NCBI GenBank assembly: GCA_007026445.1
Contig: VDMD01000013.1
Span: forward strand, 620,001 to 684,000
Length of the DNA: 64,000 bases
Reading direction: 5' to 3'
Source of the DNA: Schizophyllum amplum
Lineage: Eukaryota; Basidiomycota; Agaricomycetes; Agaricales; Schizophyllaceae
Part shown: piece after piece, positions 33,838 to 43,443 of the stretch
How positions within the stretch are numbered: position 1 is the stretch's first letter
Layout of the letters: every line of letters starts with the position of its first letter
Position numbers and translations under genes: made by a program
Notes under the pieces: generated by a model
What the model was told of the DNA's origin: nothing
The model's input: the letters and a program-made list of their open reading frames with translations, nothing else
Database searches by the model: none

Positions 33838-33849
33838 CTTTTTTTTGGG
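33838..33849 (+). other. 12-bp internal remnant between LTR1 and LTR2
   Basis: cttttttttggg is the first nine bases of the leader joined to the last three bases of a polypurine tract. LTR1 and LTR2 are thus separated by an internal region reduced to its two ends, as after an almost complete internal deletion or a circle-type junction. Confidence 0.7.
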
Positions 33850-35080
33850 TGTAACGTGATCATGTCTGATCACGTTACTCGTCCTATTTAGGCCGTCTCC
33901 TTGTTGTATATGATTAGCTCTCCCTTGTCCTTAGCTACATCTGCTCTATGCCACGGCCGTCATCTGTTATGTCGTCCGAGCTCCCGCTCCTTCAGTGAAG
34001 AGGACTACGGTCCTCTTACACTTTTTTTTTAACATTTGACGTGCCCAACAACAAACTATCTCACGCCTCGCGCTCGCCGCCATCACCGACATCACTGATC
34101 TCGCTCATCACGCCGCTCGCGCTCTGGCATCCCGCCTTTGCGCAAACTCGCTGTAAGCCCTCGTCAAGCTGAGGCCTGCCTCACTCTATCATCTGCCGCT
34201 GCCGTGTCGCCTAAGCCGGCTCACTCCGAACTCGACGAACCCAGGCGGTAAGGCGCCGTCGGCCCACAGCTGCGACGAAAGGTCGCCGGGCGCGGTCAGG
34301 CCGACCCCGTATAGCTACGCTCACGCTCGGAGCGTGCCGGATACAATCGACACTAGGCGGGGAGATGGAGAGAAGGGCAGGAATCGGAGGGCCTGCTCAA
34401 CAGCACGCTCCGGGGATCGAGAAGACGCGCGCGCGGTACGCCTTCCGCCGCTCCCGTACTCGCTCAACGCCATACTAGCCGCGCTCGACGTCTACGTCTC
34501 CCACCCATTGGTCAAGCCCTCGGCAGAGGCTCGCGCGCGCTGGTCAGGACGCCGCGCGTTGATCATCATCCCTCATGCTCGCCTACACATCACCGTCTGC
34601 GCTCGCGCTCGCCGTGCCCCGCTCCGCTCCCTTACACCCACAATGACTGCGCTGTGCCGTGCCCTCGCTTCGCCGCCCGCTACTTTGTTCTCGCTTACTC
34701 ACGTCTTGCTCGACGTCTCCACCGGCTCTTCGTTCAACGTGCCCTCCACCCTGGCCTACAGATGCCATGCCATATCTCGCCCTTACACCCAGCCCGCGAT
34801 TGTCTCGCTTCTCGTCGCTCAGCTCGCTCGCTCGCTATGCGGTACGGTGGACTGGGGGGATGTATACTGGTTTTTGTTGTCTTGGGGGGTGTGCCCGATT
34901 TTTGAGGGGTTGGGCGGGTGTAACGTGATCATGTCTGATCACGTTACTCGTCCTATTTAGGCCGTCTCCTTGTTGTATATGATTAGCTCTCCCTTGTCCT
35001 TAGCTACATCTGCTCTATGCCACGGCCGTCATCTGTTATGTCGTCCGAGCTCCCGCTCCTTCAGTGAAGAGGACCGTAGG
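33850..35080 (+). mobile_element. Most complete non-coding TRIM-like unit (LTR2-leader-unique segment-LTR2)
   Basis: LTR2 copy C (33850-34020), leader (34021-34502), unique segment (34503-34918) and LTR2 copy D (34919 to about 35080) make a 1.2-kb element with short LTRs and no coding domain. It has a polypurine-like TTGGGCGGG before the 3' LTR. Size and structure are those of TRIM elements. It shares its leader and LTR end sequence (TGTAACGTGA) with the coding unit, so it is probably copied in trans by that element's proteins. Copy D lacks the normal terminal hairpin: its last bases read GAGGACCGTAGG instead of GAGGACTACGGTCC. Confidence 0.85.
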
Positions 35081-35251
35081 TGTAACGTGATCATGTCTGA
35101 TCACGTTACTCGTCCTATTTAGGCCGTCTCCTTGTTGTATATGATTAGCTCTCCCTTGTCCTTAGCTACATCTGCTCTATGCCACGGCCGTCATCTGTTA
35201 TGTCGTCCGAGCTCCCGCTCCTTCAGTGAAGAGGACTACGGTCCTCTTACA
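35081..35251 (+). repeat. LTR2 copy E, tandem with copy D
   Basis: Complete 171-bp LTR2 placed directly behind copy D without internal sequence, and directly before the inverted copy F. It looks like a solo LTR inserted, or left by recombination, at the centre of the smaller palindrome. Confidence 0.85.
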
Positions 35252-35252
35252 C

Positions 35253-35407
35253 TCCTCTTCACTGAAGGAGCGGGAGCTCGGACGACATAACAGATGACGG
35301 CCGTGGCATAGAGCAGATGTAGCTAAGGACAAGGGAGAGCTAATCATATACAACAAGGAGACGGCCTAAATAGGACGAGTAACGTGATCAGACATGATCA
35401 CGTTACA
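35253..35407 (-). repeat. LTR2 copy F, 3'-truncated (minus strand)
   Basis: Inverted LTR2 that lacks the terminal 16 bases including the outer half of the end hairpin. It is the mirror partner of copy D. Confidence 0.85.
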
Positions 35408-36305
35408 CCCGCCCAACCCCTCAAAAATCGGGCACACCCCCCAAGACAACAAAAACCAGTATACATCCCCCCAGTCCACCGTACCGCATAGCGAGCGAGC
35501 GAGCTGAGCGACGAGAAGCGAGACAATCGCGGGCTGGGTGTAAGGGCGAGATATGGCATGGCATCTGTAGGCCAGGGTGGAGGGCACGTTGAACGAAGAG
35601 CCGGTGGAGACGTCGAGCAAGACGTGAGTAAGCGAGAACAAAGTAGCGGGCGGCGAAGCGAGGGCACGGCACAGCGCAGTCATTGTGGGTGTAAGGGAGC
35701 GGAGCGGGGCACGGCGAGCGCGAGCGCAGACGGTGATGTGTAGGCGAGCATGAGGGATGATGATCAACGCGCGGCGTCCTGACCAGCGCGCGCGAGCCTC
35801 TGCCGAGGGCTTGACCAATGGGTGGGAGACGTAGACGTCGAGCGCGGCTAGTATGGCGCTGAGCGAGTACGGGAGCGGCGGAAGGCGTACCGCGCGCGCG
35901 TCTTCTCGATCCCCGGAGCGTGCTGTTGAGCAGGCCCTCCGATTCCTGCCCTTCTCTCCATCTCCCCGCCTAGTGTCGATTGTATCCGGCACGCTCCGAG
36001 CGTGAGCGTAGCTATACGGGGTCGGCCTGACCGCGCCCGGCGACCTTTCGTCGCAGCTGTGGGCCGACGGCGCCTTACCGCCTGGGTTCGTCGAGTTCGG
36101 AGTGAGCCGGCTTAGGCGACACGGCAGCGGCAGATGATAGAGTGAGGCAGGCCTCAGCTTGACGAGGGCTTACAGCGAGTTTGCGCAAAGGCGGGATGCC
36201 AGAGCGCGAGCGGCGTGATGAGCGAGATCAGTGATGTCGGTGATGGCGGCGAGCGCGAGGCGTGAGATAGTTTGTTGTTGGGCACGTCAAATGTTCAAAA
36301 AAAAG
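35408..36305 (-). mobile_element. Non-coding unit and leader attached to LTR1 (recombinant unit)
   Basis: On the minus strand, LTR1 (36515-36306) is followed by the leader (36305 to ~35824) and then by the unique non-coding segment (to 35408) and LTR2 copy F. A non-coding unit is thus joined to the LTR of the coding family. The leader start (CTTTTTTTGAACATTTG) differs by small changes from the LTR2-linked leaders (CTTTTTTTTTAACATTTG), so it keeps the LTR1-type end. Confidence 0.85.
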
Positions 36306-36515
36306 TGTGAGGCGACCGCAGGGGCCGAACACTGCTAAGCGGGACTCACGCAGTCAGAACAGAACCACGTCGTATTGGGGTATGTGTGCGGCGGTGGACG
36401 TCAGAGAGAAGAACAAGCGTAAGTAAGTAGATATATCCGGAACGTATATATCTCGGCGGGTGCCGAGGCCGACATAAGTAGTGATAAGTGGCGTAAATGG
36501 AACGGTCACGTTACA
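36306..36515 (-). repeat. LTR1, right copy (5' LTR of the composite on the minus strand)
   Basis: 210 bp, same orientation as the left copy at 20514-20723, and followed by the second copy of the target duplication CCCGA (36516-36520). Confidence 0.93.
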
Positions 36516-36520
36516 CCCGA

Positions 36521-37232
36521 ACGCTGTCGCCTCGTGCTCGAGGACACCGACGCGTGGCACCAGGGCAGCCGCAACGTCGACTCGTACACGTCGGAGTTCC
36601 TCGACCTCGCCCATCGCGCCGGCCTCGTCGACCTCAACGACGTCCCCCTCACCAACCTCGAGCGCACGGTCGTCAAGATGTACCGCCGCGGACTGGACCC
36701 CAAGATCGAAGGCTCCCTCTCCAAAGCGTACCGGGGCCCAGCCGCTGACGACCTCAACGCCTGGAAGGTGGCCGCGCGTAAGACTGAGCTCGCCGACGAC
36801 ACTCACCGCATCTTCCGGAAGCAGCACTCCGGCAAGTCGAGCTCGACGACCCCCTCTGCGCCGCGCGCATCTGCCCCGCGCCAAACCGCCTTCCAGTATG
36901 TCGCGCCGCGCGCTCCAGCCGCCGCCCCCAGGCCTGCTGCTGCTCCCGTCGCCGAGCGCCCTCTCCCTCCCGGCGTCCCCATGGACATCGACGCGACTCG
37001 TCGCCGTCGCGCCACCGCATTGGCCACCGTCACCTGTCGCCGCTGCGGCCGGACTGGGCACTTGTCGTACGCCTGCCCGGACCGCGCCGATGTTCGCGCC
37101 ATGGACGTTGAGGAGCTGTACTCGGACGAGCACGCTGACGAGCTGGCTGCGTATCGCGCCGCTCTGTCTGACCTGGTGGAGCAGGAGATCCGTGCCGCCA
37201 CGATGGAGGATTTCGGCAACGGTCGCGAGTGA
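36521..37232 (+). pseudogene. gag: Outer element Gag, C-terminal part
   Basis: Continues the Gag frame broken at 20513. It contains the conserved block WHQGSRNVDSYTSEFLDLAHRAGL, an Ala/Pro-rich linker and a classical zinc knuckle, CRRCGRTGHLSYAC (C-x2-C-x4-H-x4-C), near 37037-37078. The stop TGA is at 37230-37232. The Pol frame overlaps this end by about 60 nt in the -1 phase. Confidence 0.9.
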
Positions 37233-40200
37233 GCGGTACGCCCTCCCGACCGTTCAGTAACTACTTCGCGCCTCTCATGTACGTAAATGACGATGATGTT
37301 ATGCATGCTCCCTCCCCTGCACATCGTCCGAGCGCCGAAGTAGTTTCCGAAGCCGTACCCCCATCGTCGCCGCCGCCGACCGCGCCAACCGCCTTGCCGA
37401 AGACGCCGTTCGTCAAGCTCTCTCGCCTAGAGCGTCGTCTTCCCAAGCGCCTGGTTGTCAACGCCGTCGAGCCCTCCTCCACCTCGCTCCGCATCAGCGT
37501 AGAGCTTCAGTCGGTTGTCGACCAGCGCAAGGTCTCCACCTCTGCGCTCATCGACTCCGGCGCCACCAGTATTGGCTATGCCGACACGGACTTTGTCGCC
37601 CAGAATGGCATCCCCACCACCCGTCTCCAACGTCCTATCCCGGTCTTCAATGTTGATGGCACGCCCAACGAAGCCGGATGTATAGACGCGGTGGTTGATG
37701 TCGTTCTCGGTTACAACGGTCATTCGGAGCGGGTTGTGCTTGCTGTCACCAAGCTAGGAAAGCAGTCGCTCATCCTTGGTCATGGCTGGTTGAAGCACCA
37801 CAACCCCGAGATTGACTGGCAGTCCGGCAGGCTCAAGCTCTCTCGCTGCCCTTCGCAATGTGGGACGTGCAAGAACGAGGCTAGGAGTGAAATCCAGACC
37901 CTCCGTTCTCGGCACCAGCGAGAGGCTCGCGAACGACGGTCTTGCCAAGAAGGCCCGAACCCGCGAGTCGTAGAGCTTGAGGAGGAAGTTGAGGACGAAG
38001 ACCCCTCTTCGGAGGATATCTTTGGCTGCGACTCGCCCGACGATTTCCCTGACAACGACGAGGTTGAGGATGGCGACCGTGTTTACATGACGCACATCTG
38101 GCCTCAAGAGGAATTCGTCCGCGCCACGTCCACAACTTCCCAACGCCTCGCAGAAGCGGCAGCCAAGAACGCGCCTCGCAGCGTCAAGGACTCTCTTCCC
38201 GAGCACTTCTACGACTTCATGGATGTGTTCTCGAAGGAGTCCTTCGACGTCCTTCCCGAGCGGAAGCCGTGGGATCACGCGATTGAACTCGTCCCAGACG
38301 CCAAGCCAGTTAACTGCAAGGTCTATCCAGTCTCACCGACCGAGCAGAAGCCACTGGATGAGTTCATCGAGGAGAACCTGCGCACCGGTCGCATCCGCCC
38401 GTCCAAATTGCCGATGGCGTCGCCCGTCTTCTTTGTCAAGAAGAAGGACGGCAGCTTGAGGTTGGTTCAGGACTACCGCGCGCTCAACAACATGACGGTG
38501 AAAAACCGTTATCCTCTGCCGTTGATCAACGACCTGGTCAACCGGCTGAAGGACGCGCGGTACTTCACGAAGTTAGACGTGCGTTGGGGTTTCAACAACG
38601 TGCGCATTCGTGAGGGCGATGAATGGAAGGCGGCTTTCCGCACGAACCGCGGCCTGTTCGAACCGATGGTCATGTTCTTCGGCCTGACGAACAGCCCGGC
38701 GACGTTCCAGACGATGATGAACGACATTCTTCATGACCTCATCATGGAGGGTGTTGTCTCCGTCTACCTCGACGACATCCTCATCTACACCAAGACCGTC
38801 GAGGAGCACCGACGTGTCACGAGGATTGTCTTGGAGCGTCTCCGGGAGTACCGCCTCTACCTTCGTGCGGACAAGTGCGAGTTTGAGAAGACACGGATCG
38901 AGTACCTTGGGGTGATTATCTCTCACAACCAAGTCGAGATGGACCCGGTGAAGGTCGCCGGCGTTGCCGAGTGGCCGGAACCGAAGGACAAGAAGGAGGT
39001 GTCGTCCTTTTTAGGATTCACCAATTTCTATCGTCGGTTCATTGAGGGGTTCTCACACCTGGCTCGCCCGTTGTTCGATCTCACGCGCAAGGATGTCCCT
39101 TTCAGGTGGACGCCCGAGGCTCAGGAAGCGTTCGACGCCCTGAAGCATCGTGTCACGTCGTCCCCTGTCCTCGTCCTCCCCGACGATCTTCGTCCCTTCC
39201 GGGTTGAGGCTGACAGCTCAGACTACGCCACGGGAGCCGTGTTGTCTCAGCTGTCTGACGAGGATTCCAAGTGGCATCCGGTGGCATTCTATTCCAAGTC
39301 TCTGTCCTCTGTGGAACGGAACTACGAGGTCTACGACAAGGAGTTGCTGGCAATCATCCGCTCTCTCGAGGAATGGCGCCATTTCCTCGAGGGCGCCCAG
39401 CATCCTGTCGAGATCTGGTCCGACCACAAGAACTTGGAATACTTCCGTGTCGCGCACAAGCTCAACCGCCGTCAGGCGCGTTGGTCGCTCTACCTGTCGA
39501 GGTTCGACTACACCCTGCACCACCGTCCGGGCAAGTCCATGGGCAAGCCGGACGCGCTCTCCCGTCGTGCGGATCACGACGACGGGACCGGCGATAACGA
39601 CAACGTCATCCTGCTGAAGCCAGAGACCTTCGTGGTGGCGGCTCTCAGCGGTTTGGCAGTCGCCGGTGGTGAAGTCGACATCGTTGAGGACATCAAGTCC
39701 TCCCTCGCCAAGGATGAGCTTGACGAGCCTGCGATGCGCGCGGCACAGGAGCTGCGGAAGTCAAGCACCCGTTCGGTACGCAGCGCTGAGTGGGACCAGC
39801 GCGACGGGCTGCTGTACTTCAGAGGGAAGGTCTATGTTCCCCCAACACATGACCTTCGCCGCCGTATTGTCGAGCAACACCATGATGGCCAAGTCACAGG
39901 CCACAAGGGACGGTTCAAGACCTTGGAACTTGTTGCTCGCAACTACTGGTGGCCGCAGATGTCTCGGTACATTGGGCAGTACACGAAGACCTGTGACCTC
40001 TGCAACCGCACCAAGACCCGCCGTCATCAGCCGGTCGGAGAGCTGAAGCCGACAGAGACCCCTACTGAGCGCTGGCAAGGTATCTCTGTTGACTTCATTG
40101 CGGAGCTCCCCGATGCGCACGGGTACGACGCCATCATGGTTGTTGTCTGTCGGCTGGGGAAGCGTGCTCACTTCATCCCATGCCACACAACCATCGATGC

Positions 40201-41263
40201 TGCAGGCGCCGCCCGCCTCTTCCTCAGAGAGGTGTGGAAGCATCACGGTCTTCCCGAGGACGTCATATCAGACCGCGGACCACAGTTCGTCGCCGAGTTC
40301 ACGCGCGAACTGTACCGCCTCCTTGGTATCAAGATCAGCGCCTCCACGTCGTACCACCCACAGACGGATGGTCAGACTGAGCGGGTCAACCAGGAGCTGG
40401 AGGGCTACCTCCGCCTGTTCATCAGCGAGCGGCAGGACGACTGGGACGAGCTCATCCCCATGGCCGAGTTTGCCTACAACAATGCGGTACACTCCTCCAC
40501 CCAGACCACGCCATTCCTCCTCGATACTGGACGACACCCACGCATGGGCTTTGAGCCCCGTCGTCCGCGCTCCAACATCGAGGCCGTCAACGACCTGGTC
40601 GACCGCATGAAGGCTGCTGATGAGGAGGCCCGCGCTGCACTCTCCAAGGCCAAGGATGAGTATGCCCGCTACTACAACCAGCGCCGTGCGCCCGTCCCAG
40701 TCTTCCAGCCGGGTGACAAGGTCTGGTTGGACAGCTCCGACATTCGCACCAAGGTGTCCAAGAAGCTCAGCCACCTGTGGTGGGGGCCGTTTGAGGTCGA
40801 ACGCGCCGTGGGGACGCACGCCTACCGCCTCAAACTTCCTCCATTCATGCGACGCCTTCACAATGTCTTCCCAGTGGTCAAGCTCGATCCAGCGCCTCCG
40901 GACCCCATCCCAGGCCGCATACCTCCGCCGCCGCCCGAGCCTGAGCTCATTGACGATGAACAGGAATGGGAGGTGGAACAGATCGTGGACAGTCGCTTCT
41001 TTGGCCGGGGCAAGAAGTTACAGTACAAGATCTGGTATAAGGGGTATCCGCGACACGAAGCCGCCTGGGAGCCAGCGGAATATGCTGACAACGCTCTCGA
41101 CAAGGTCACCGAGTTCTACCGCCGCCATCCCGCCGCCGTTGGCAACCCCCACCCTTCCGTTCGTCGTCTTTCCTCCTCCTCCTTTGCCACCCTGTTTCAT
41201 CCCGTCTCATCGGCCGATTCCGCCCAGTCCTGGCGTTCGCAGCGTCGGGGCGCCGCTGCCTAG
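37172..41263 (+). CDS. pol: Outer element Pol: protease, RT, RNase H, integrase, chromodomain
   Basis: The frame is open from 37172 and ends at TAG 41261-41263; it overlaps gag in the -1 phase, so Pol is probably made by frameshifting. Domains counted from 37229: aspartic protease ALIDSGATS (~105), reverse transcriptase with YLDDILIY (~512), RNase [17 protein letters not shown] (~660), integrase zinc finger ([12 protein letters not shown]...CDLC, ~884-930), integrase core with VDFIAELP (~954), SDRGPQF (~1014) and [11 protein letters not shown] (~1047), and a C-terminal chromodomain ([25 protein letters not shown], ~1248-1290). Key residues are in place and no stop interrupts it. It is possibly active if the gag part were whole; as it stands the element cannot make Gag. 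Confidence 0.93.
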   Translation, partial: PGGAGDPCRHDGGFRQRSRVSGTPSRPFSNYFAPLMYVNDDDVMHAPSPAHRPSAEVVSEAVPPSSPPPTAPTALPKTPFVKLSRLERRLPKRLVVNAVEPSSTSLRISVELQSVVDQRKVSTSALIDSGATSIGYADTDFVAQNGIPTTRLQRPIPVFNVDGTPNEAGCIDAVVDVVLGYNGHSERVVLAVTKLGKQSLILGHGWLKHHNPEIDWQSGRLKLSRCPSQCGTCKNEARSEIQTLRSRHQREARERRSCQEGPNPRVVELEEEVEDEDPSSEDIFGCDSPDDFPDNDEVEDGDRVYMTHIWPQEEFVRATSTTSQRLAEAAAKNAPRSVKDSLPEHFYDFMDVFSKESFDVLPERKPWDHAIELVPDAKPVNCKVYPVSPTEQKPLDEFIEENLRTGRIRPSKLPMASPVFFVKKKDGSLRLVQDYRALNNMTVKNRYPLPLINDLVNRLKDARYFTKLDVRWGFNNVRIREGDEWKAAFRTNRGLFEPMVMFFGLTNSPATFQTMMNDILHDLIMEGVVSVYLDDILIYTKTVEEHRRVTRIVLERLREYRLYLRADKCEFEKTRIEYLGVIISHNQVEMDPVKVAGVAEWPEPKDKKEVSSFLGFTNFYRRFIEGFSHLARPLFDLTRKDVPFRWTPEAQEAFDALKHRVTSSPVLVLPDDLRPFRVEADSSDYATGAVLSQLSDEDSKWHPVAFYSKSLSSVERNYEVYDKELLAIIRSLEEWRHFLEGAQHPVEIWSDHKNLEYFRVAHKLNRRQARWSLYLSRFDYTLHHRPGKSMGKPDALSRRADHDDGTGDNDNVILLKPETFVVAALSGLAVAGGEVDIVEDIKSSLAKDELDEPAMRAAQELRKSSTRSVRSAEWDQRDGLLYFRGKVYVPPTHDLRRRIVEQHHDGQVTGHKGRFKTLELVARNYWWPQMSRYIGQYTKTCDLCNRTKTRRHQPVGELKPTETPTERWQGISVDFIAELPDAHGYDAIMVVVCRLGKRAHFIPCHTTIDAAGAARLFLREVWKHHGLPEDVISDRGPQFVAEFTRELYRLLGIKISASTSYHPQTDGQTERVNQELEGYLRLFISERQDDWDELIPMAEFAYNNAVHSSTQTTPFLLDTGRHPRMGFEPRRPRSNIEAVNDLVDRMKAADEEARAALSKAKDEYARYYNQRRAPVPVFQPGDKVWLDSSDIRTKVSKKLSHLWWGPFEVERAVGTHAYRLKLPPFMRRLHNVFPVVKLDPAPPDPIPGRIPPPPPEPELIDDEQEWEVEQIVDSRFFGRGKKLQYKIWYKGYPRHEAAWEPAEYADNALDKVTEFYRRHPAAVGNPHPSVRRLSSSSFATLFHPVSSADSAQSWRSQRRGAAA

Positions 41264-41274
41264 AAGGGGGGTGA
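41262..41274 (+). promoter_or_regulatory. Polypurine tract of the outer element
   Basis: AGAAGGGGGGTGA immediately precedes the 3' LTR, the expected site for plus-strand DNA priming in LTR retrotransposons. It partly overlaps the Pol stop codon. Confidence 0.8.
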
Positions 41275-41518
41275 TGTGAGGGGACGTTATGGTGACCGTG
41301 ACTCCGGTCGACCGGGCCCGGCCGACCGGGGTGTGACGTGACGCGTCGAGAGATTTTCGTGATCGCCTGCAGAGGATCCTTAGACTTGTTTTCTTTGGAT
41401 CCCTCTGCAGGTGCGTGGCTATCCTCTGTACCAGTACATAGTCTTATTTATTCTTTGGATCCCTCTGCAGATCTGTGACCGTTGCTGGTGCACGTCACTC
41501 CTGAGAGTTGCCCTTACA
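41275..41518 (+). repeat. 3' LTR of the outer gypsy element (244 bp)
   Basis: Same length and, by eye, the same sequence as the 5' LTR, followed by the target duplication ACTAC (41519-41523). Confidence 0.93.
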
Positions 41519-42341
41519 ACTACCTGCTGCCCTTGACGACGGTGCTGAACTTGATAAGCTGCGTCGAGAGCATCGTAGACGGCGTGTCGACGGCATATTT
41601 CTACGAGGACCAGGCCGAACCTGTTCTCGATGTTCTCACGCGTATCGGACGCCTTTCAGACGCTTTGAGCGGCGATTCCTTCCTCATTGCCACTGCCTTG
41701 GGAAGAACGGGCGGCGCGGTGCACTCAAAGCTAGTACTGCCCTACGACGAAACGCGATATCACCCGACGATTATCGAAGCCTCGAAGAGCATCAAGGAGG
41801 AGAATATACTGGACGTACAGCCCTACGCGACGTCGCAGAAGGTGCTGTATATTCTTATGACGATGCGCAAGTGTGGCAATCCACGCTGCACGAAGGAACA
41901 AGACCCGTCGTGGATGCGGTGCACCGCGTGCAAGCGCGTGCTGTATTGCTCGAGCGAATGCCAACGGGCGGACGTACGTCTGATGTGTGCTTGTTTCCCT
42001 GTGGTCATTCTAACGTTCCAGACAGTGGGAATACGAAAGCAAGCCGCACAAGAAGATCTGCAAAACGCTAAGAGCGCTCGGCGAGGCCGTATCTTTCCCC
42101 GTATCCGCGACGCCTGAGAACCCCCCGCCCATCATGTCCACCGCGGAATTCCGTCGTGAATGTATGCAGGCGGGCGTAGAGGCCAAGGCGACCAAGCTTT
42201 TTGCGCAGAGGATGATGCGTGATGATAGAGTCTTGAAGTCTTTGAACGACGGTGAGTAACGTTACGATACCAGGACTTGTCGGGAACGCTGATTGCCACT
42301 TCGTAGAATATAGCAAGCGGTATGACTGTCGGCTGTCCTAA
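41519..42341 (+). pseudogene. 3' part of the interrupted gene: MYND zinc-finger domain
   Basis: Coding sequence resumes in frame at 41524. Exons are 41524-41973, 42026-42251 and 42307-42341 (introns of 52 and 55 nt). The MYND ligands are all present: CGNPRC, then CTAC, YCSSEC, then after the intron DWEYESKPHKKIC. MYND domains bind two zinc ions and mediate protein-protein contacts. The preceding region (VLDVLTRIGRLSDALSG...) is helical. Without its 5' part this fragment has no proper promoter or start other than what the LTR supplies. Both splice joins keep frame, so the 3' half has not decayed since the insertion. Confidence 0.88.
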
Positions 42342-42630
42342 AGTATAGCGGCAGACATCGAGGGCCACCTGCAGCGGCGACCTCCGTTGTTGGATCAGGT
42401 CATGTAAGAAAGAAAAAACACTTTCTCCACCGTTGCGTACATATTGATGTATGCCAATGAACGTGTCCGCCTGTTGAAGGCTCCATGATACACAGAAAGA
42501 AAAATGCTGCTTTCTGAATTTGAGGCCTAAGCGTCAATGTCTGCCCGGTAACGATGGAACTGCTTGACCCGCTCATAGCTGGCAACTTATCAGTTCAGAA
42601 AGGCAAAGATATAGATCACACATCTTCCTA
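42342..42630. other. Short convergent intergenic region
   Basis: Between the ends of two convergent genes. No feature is seen apart from A/T-rich runs near 42405-42415. Confidence 0.4.
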
Positions 42631-43443
42631 TCAGTCGTCTACTTCCCAATCGTCGTCGCTTGCCCCCGCGCGCGCCTTGCCCTTCCCCCTTCCTTTGCCT
42701 CTTGTAGATGTTCTTCGTGCGGGCACCTTCGCCGTCGATTGCCCTGCAGATGCATCATCCACATCCATATCTCCAGCATCAATCTCTGCTTTCACAAACC
42801 CACTCTTCCTCCCTTTCGGCGGTCCCCTTTTCCTACGTTCCTTTGGCAGCTTTCCCGTCATGCGCTCGAGAGCTTGGCTATCAGTGAGGTCAATGACACC
42901 GTCGCCGCGGCCTTTCCCTTTAGCATGAATGGCTGTTGCGCCGTCGCCTTTTCGGTGCAACTGGACTGCGCGGAAAGAAATGCGCTGAGAGGTGGTGGCA
43001 AGATGCGATGCAGGGCGAGTGCCTATGTTATCTACGGAGGGGCGTAAGTGTTGAGTCGGTCGACAGTCAGACATAAATAGCAGATCTGTTGAGACTAAAA
43101 GGAAAGAACACGATGGATTCATGCTTACCGTCGCTCCCGGCGAACACAAGCTCTGTTCCAAGAAGGCTGTCGTGCGCGCCCTTCAGGATGGTTCCAGAGA
43201 GCTGCAAGAATGGCGTGGGGCTGTCAAGTCCCTGACTTCACTCATTAGCCGGTTTGTCTCTGCATAAACATAGTATTAACCTACAATGAGCCTGTAGGAC
43301 GAAGAGCTTGGGACCAAGGTCGGTTCGGTGCCGCCGAGATCGAGCGTCACATAGGACGTCGCTTCTTCGCCATCGTAGTCCTCGTCTGGGCCAAAGCTAT
43401 CCACTTGGGCGTACCCCGGACAGAGGGTGTGTCCTTGACTCAT
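42631..43443 (-). CDS. TFIIIC subunit-6-like protein (triple-barrel domain of the tau55/Sfc7 type)
   Basis: Three exons on the minus strand (43443-43285, 43231-43129, 43031-42631) give 220 aa. The conserved TFIIIC_sub6 pattern is visible: SYVTLDLGG, then SYRLIGLDSPTPFLQLSGTILKGAHDSLLGTELVF, then ATTSQRISFRAVQL. The C-terminal half is Lys/Arg/Gly-rich with an acidic end (ASDDDWEVDD). In the family this triple barrel pairs with the partner subunit in the tauA lobe of TFIIIC, which binds the A-box of tRNA genes for RNA polymerase III transcription in the nucleus. Both introns (53 and 97 nt) preserve frame. The assignment rests on pattern recognition and should be treated as probable. Confidence 0.75.

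Larger units (their letters stand above)
20514..36515 (-). mobile_element. Nested 16-kb composite of a second gypsy family (coding and TRIM-like units, two palindromes)
   Basis: The outer borders are two 210-bp LTRs (LTR1) in the same orientation (20514-20723 and 36306-36515), flanked by the target duplication CCCGA (20509-20513, 36516-36520). The whole block therefore sits in a single integration site. Inside, from left to right: LTR1(-), polyprotein(-), leader(-), LTR2(-), truncated non-coding unit(-), 15-bp spacer, truncated non-coding unit(+), LTR2(+), leader(+), polyprotein(+), LTR1(+), 12-bp remnant, LTR2(+), leader and non-coding unit(+), LTR2(+) twice, LTR2(-), non-coding unit and leader(-), LTR1(-). 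20514-27167 and 27183-33837 are near-perfect inverted copies. 34021 to about 35073 and about 35253-36305 form a second inverted pair. Confidence 0.9.
19596..41518 (+). mobile_element. Ty3/gypsy chromovirus (outer element), itself split by a nested composite
   Basis: Two 244-bp LTRs (19596-19839 and 41275-41518) start TGTGAGG and end CTTACA and look identical by eye. ACTAC occurs just outside both (19591-19595 and 41519-41523). Internal order is gag, then protease-RT-RNase H-integrase with a C-terminal chromodomain, the gypsy/chromovirus order. Without the 16,002-bp nested insertion and its extra 5-bp duplication the element is 5,916 bp, a normal full length. Gag and Pol reading frames are open once the insertion is ignored. 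It lies in the coding sequence of a MYND gene. Confidence 0.95.

Noticed and set aside
34334..34960. ~200-codon open frame in the TRIM-like unit, ending inside LTR2 and present in several copies
   Set aside because: It has no ATG start, no recognisable domain and a composition like its GC-rich surroundings. Its conservation is explained by the recent copying of the whole unit.
20514..36515. Multiple inverted and direct repeats as a possible CRISPR-like or satellite array
   Set aside because: Repeats are LTRs and internal parts of retroelements with target duplications; there are no regular short repeat-spacer units and the genome is eukaryotic.
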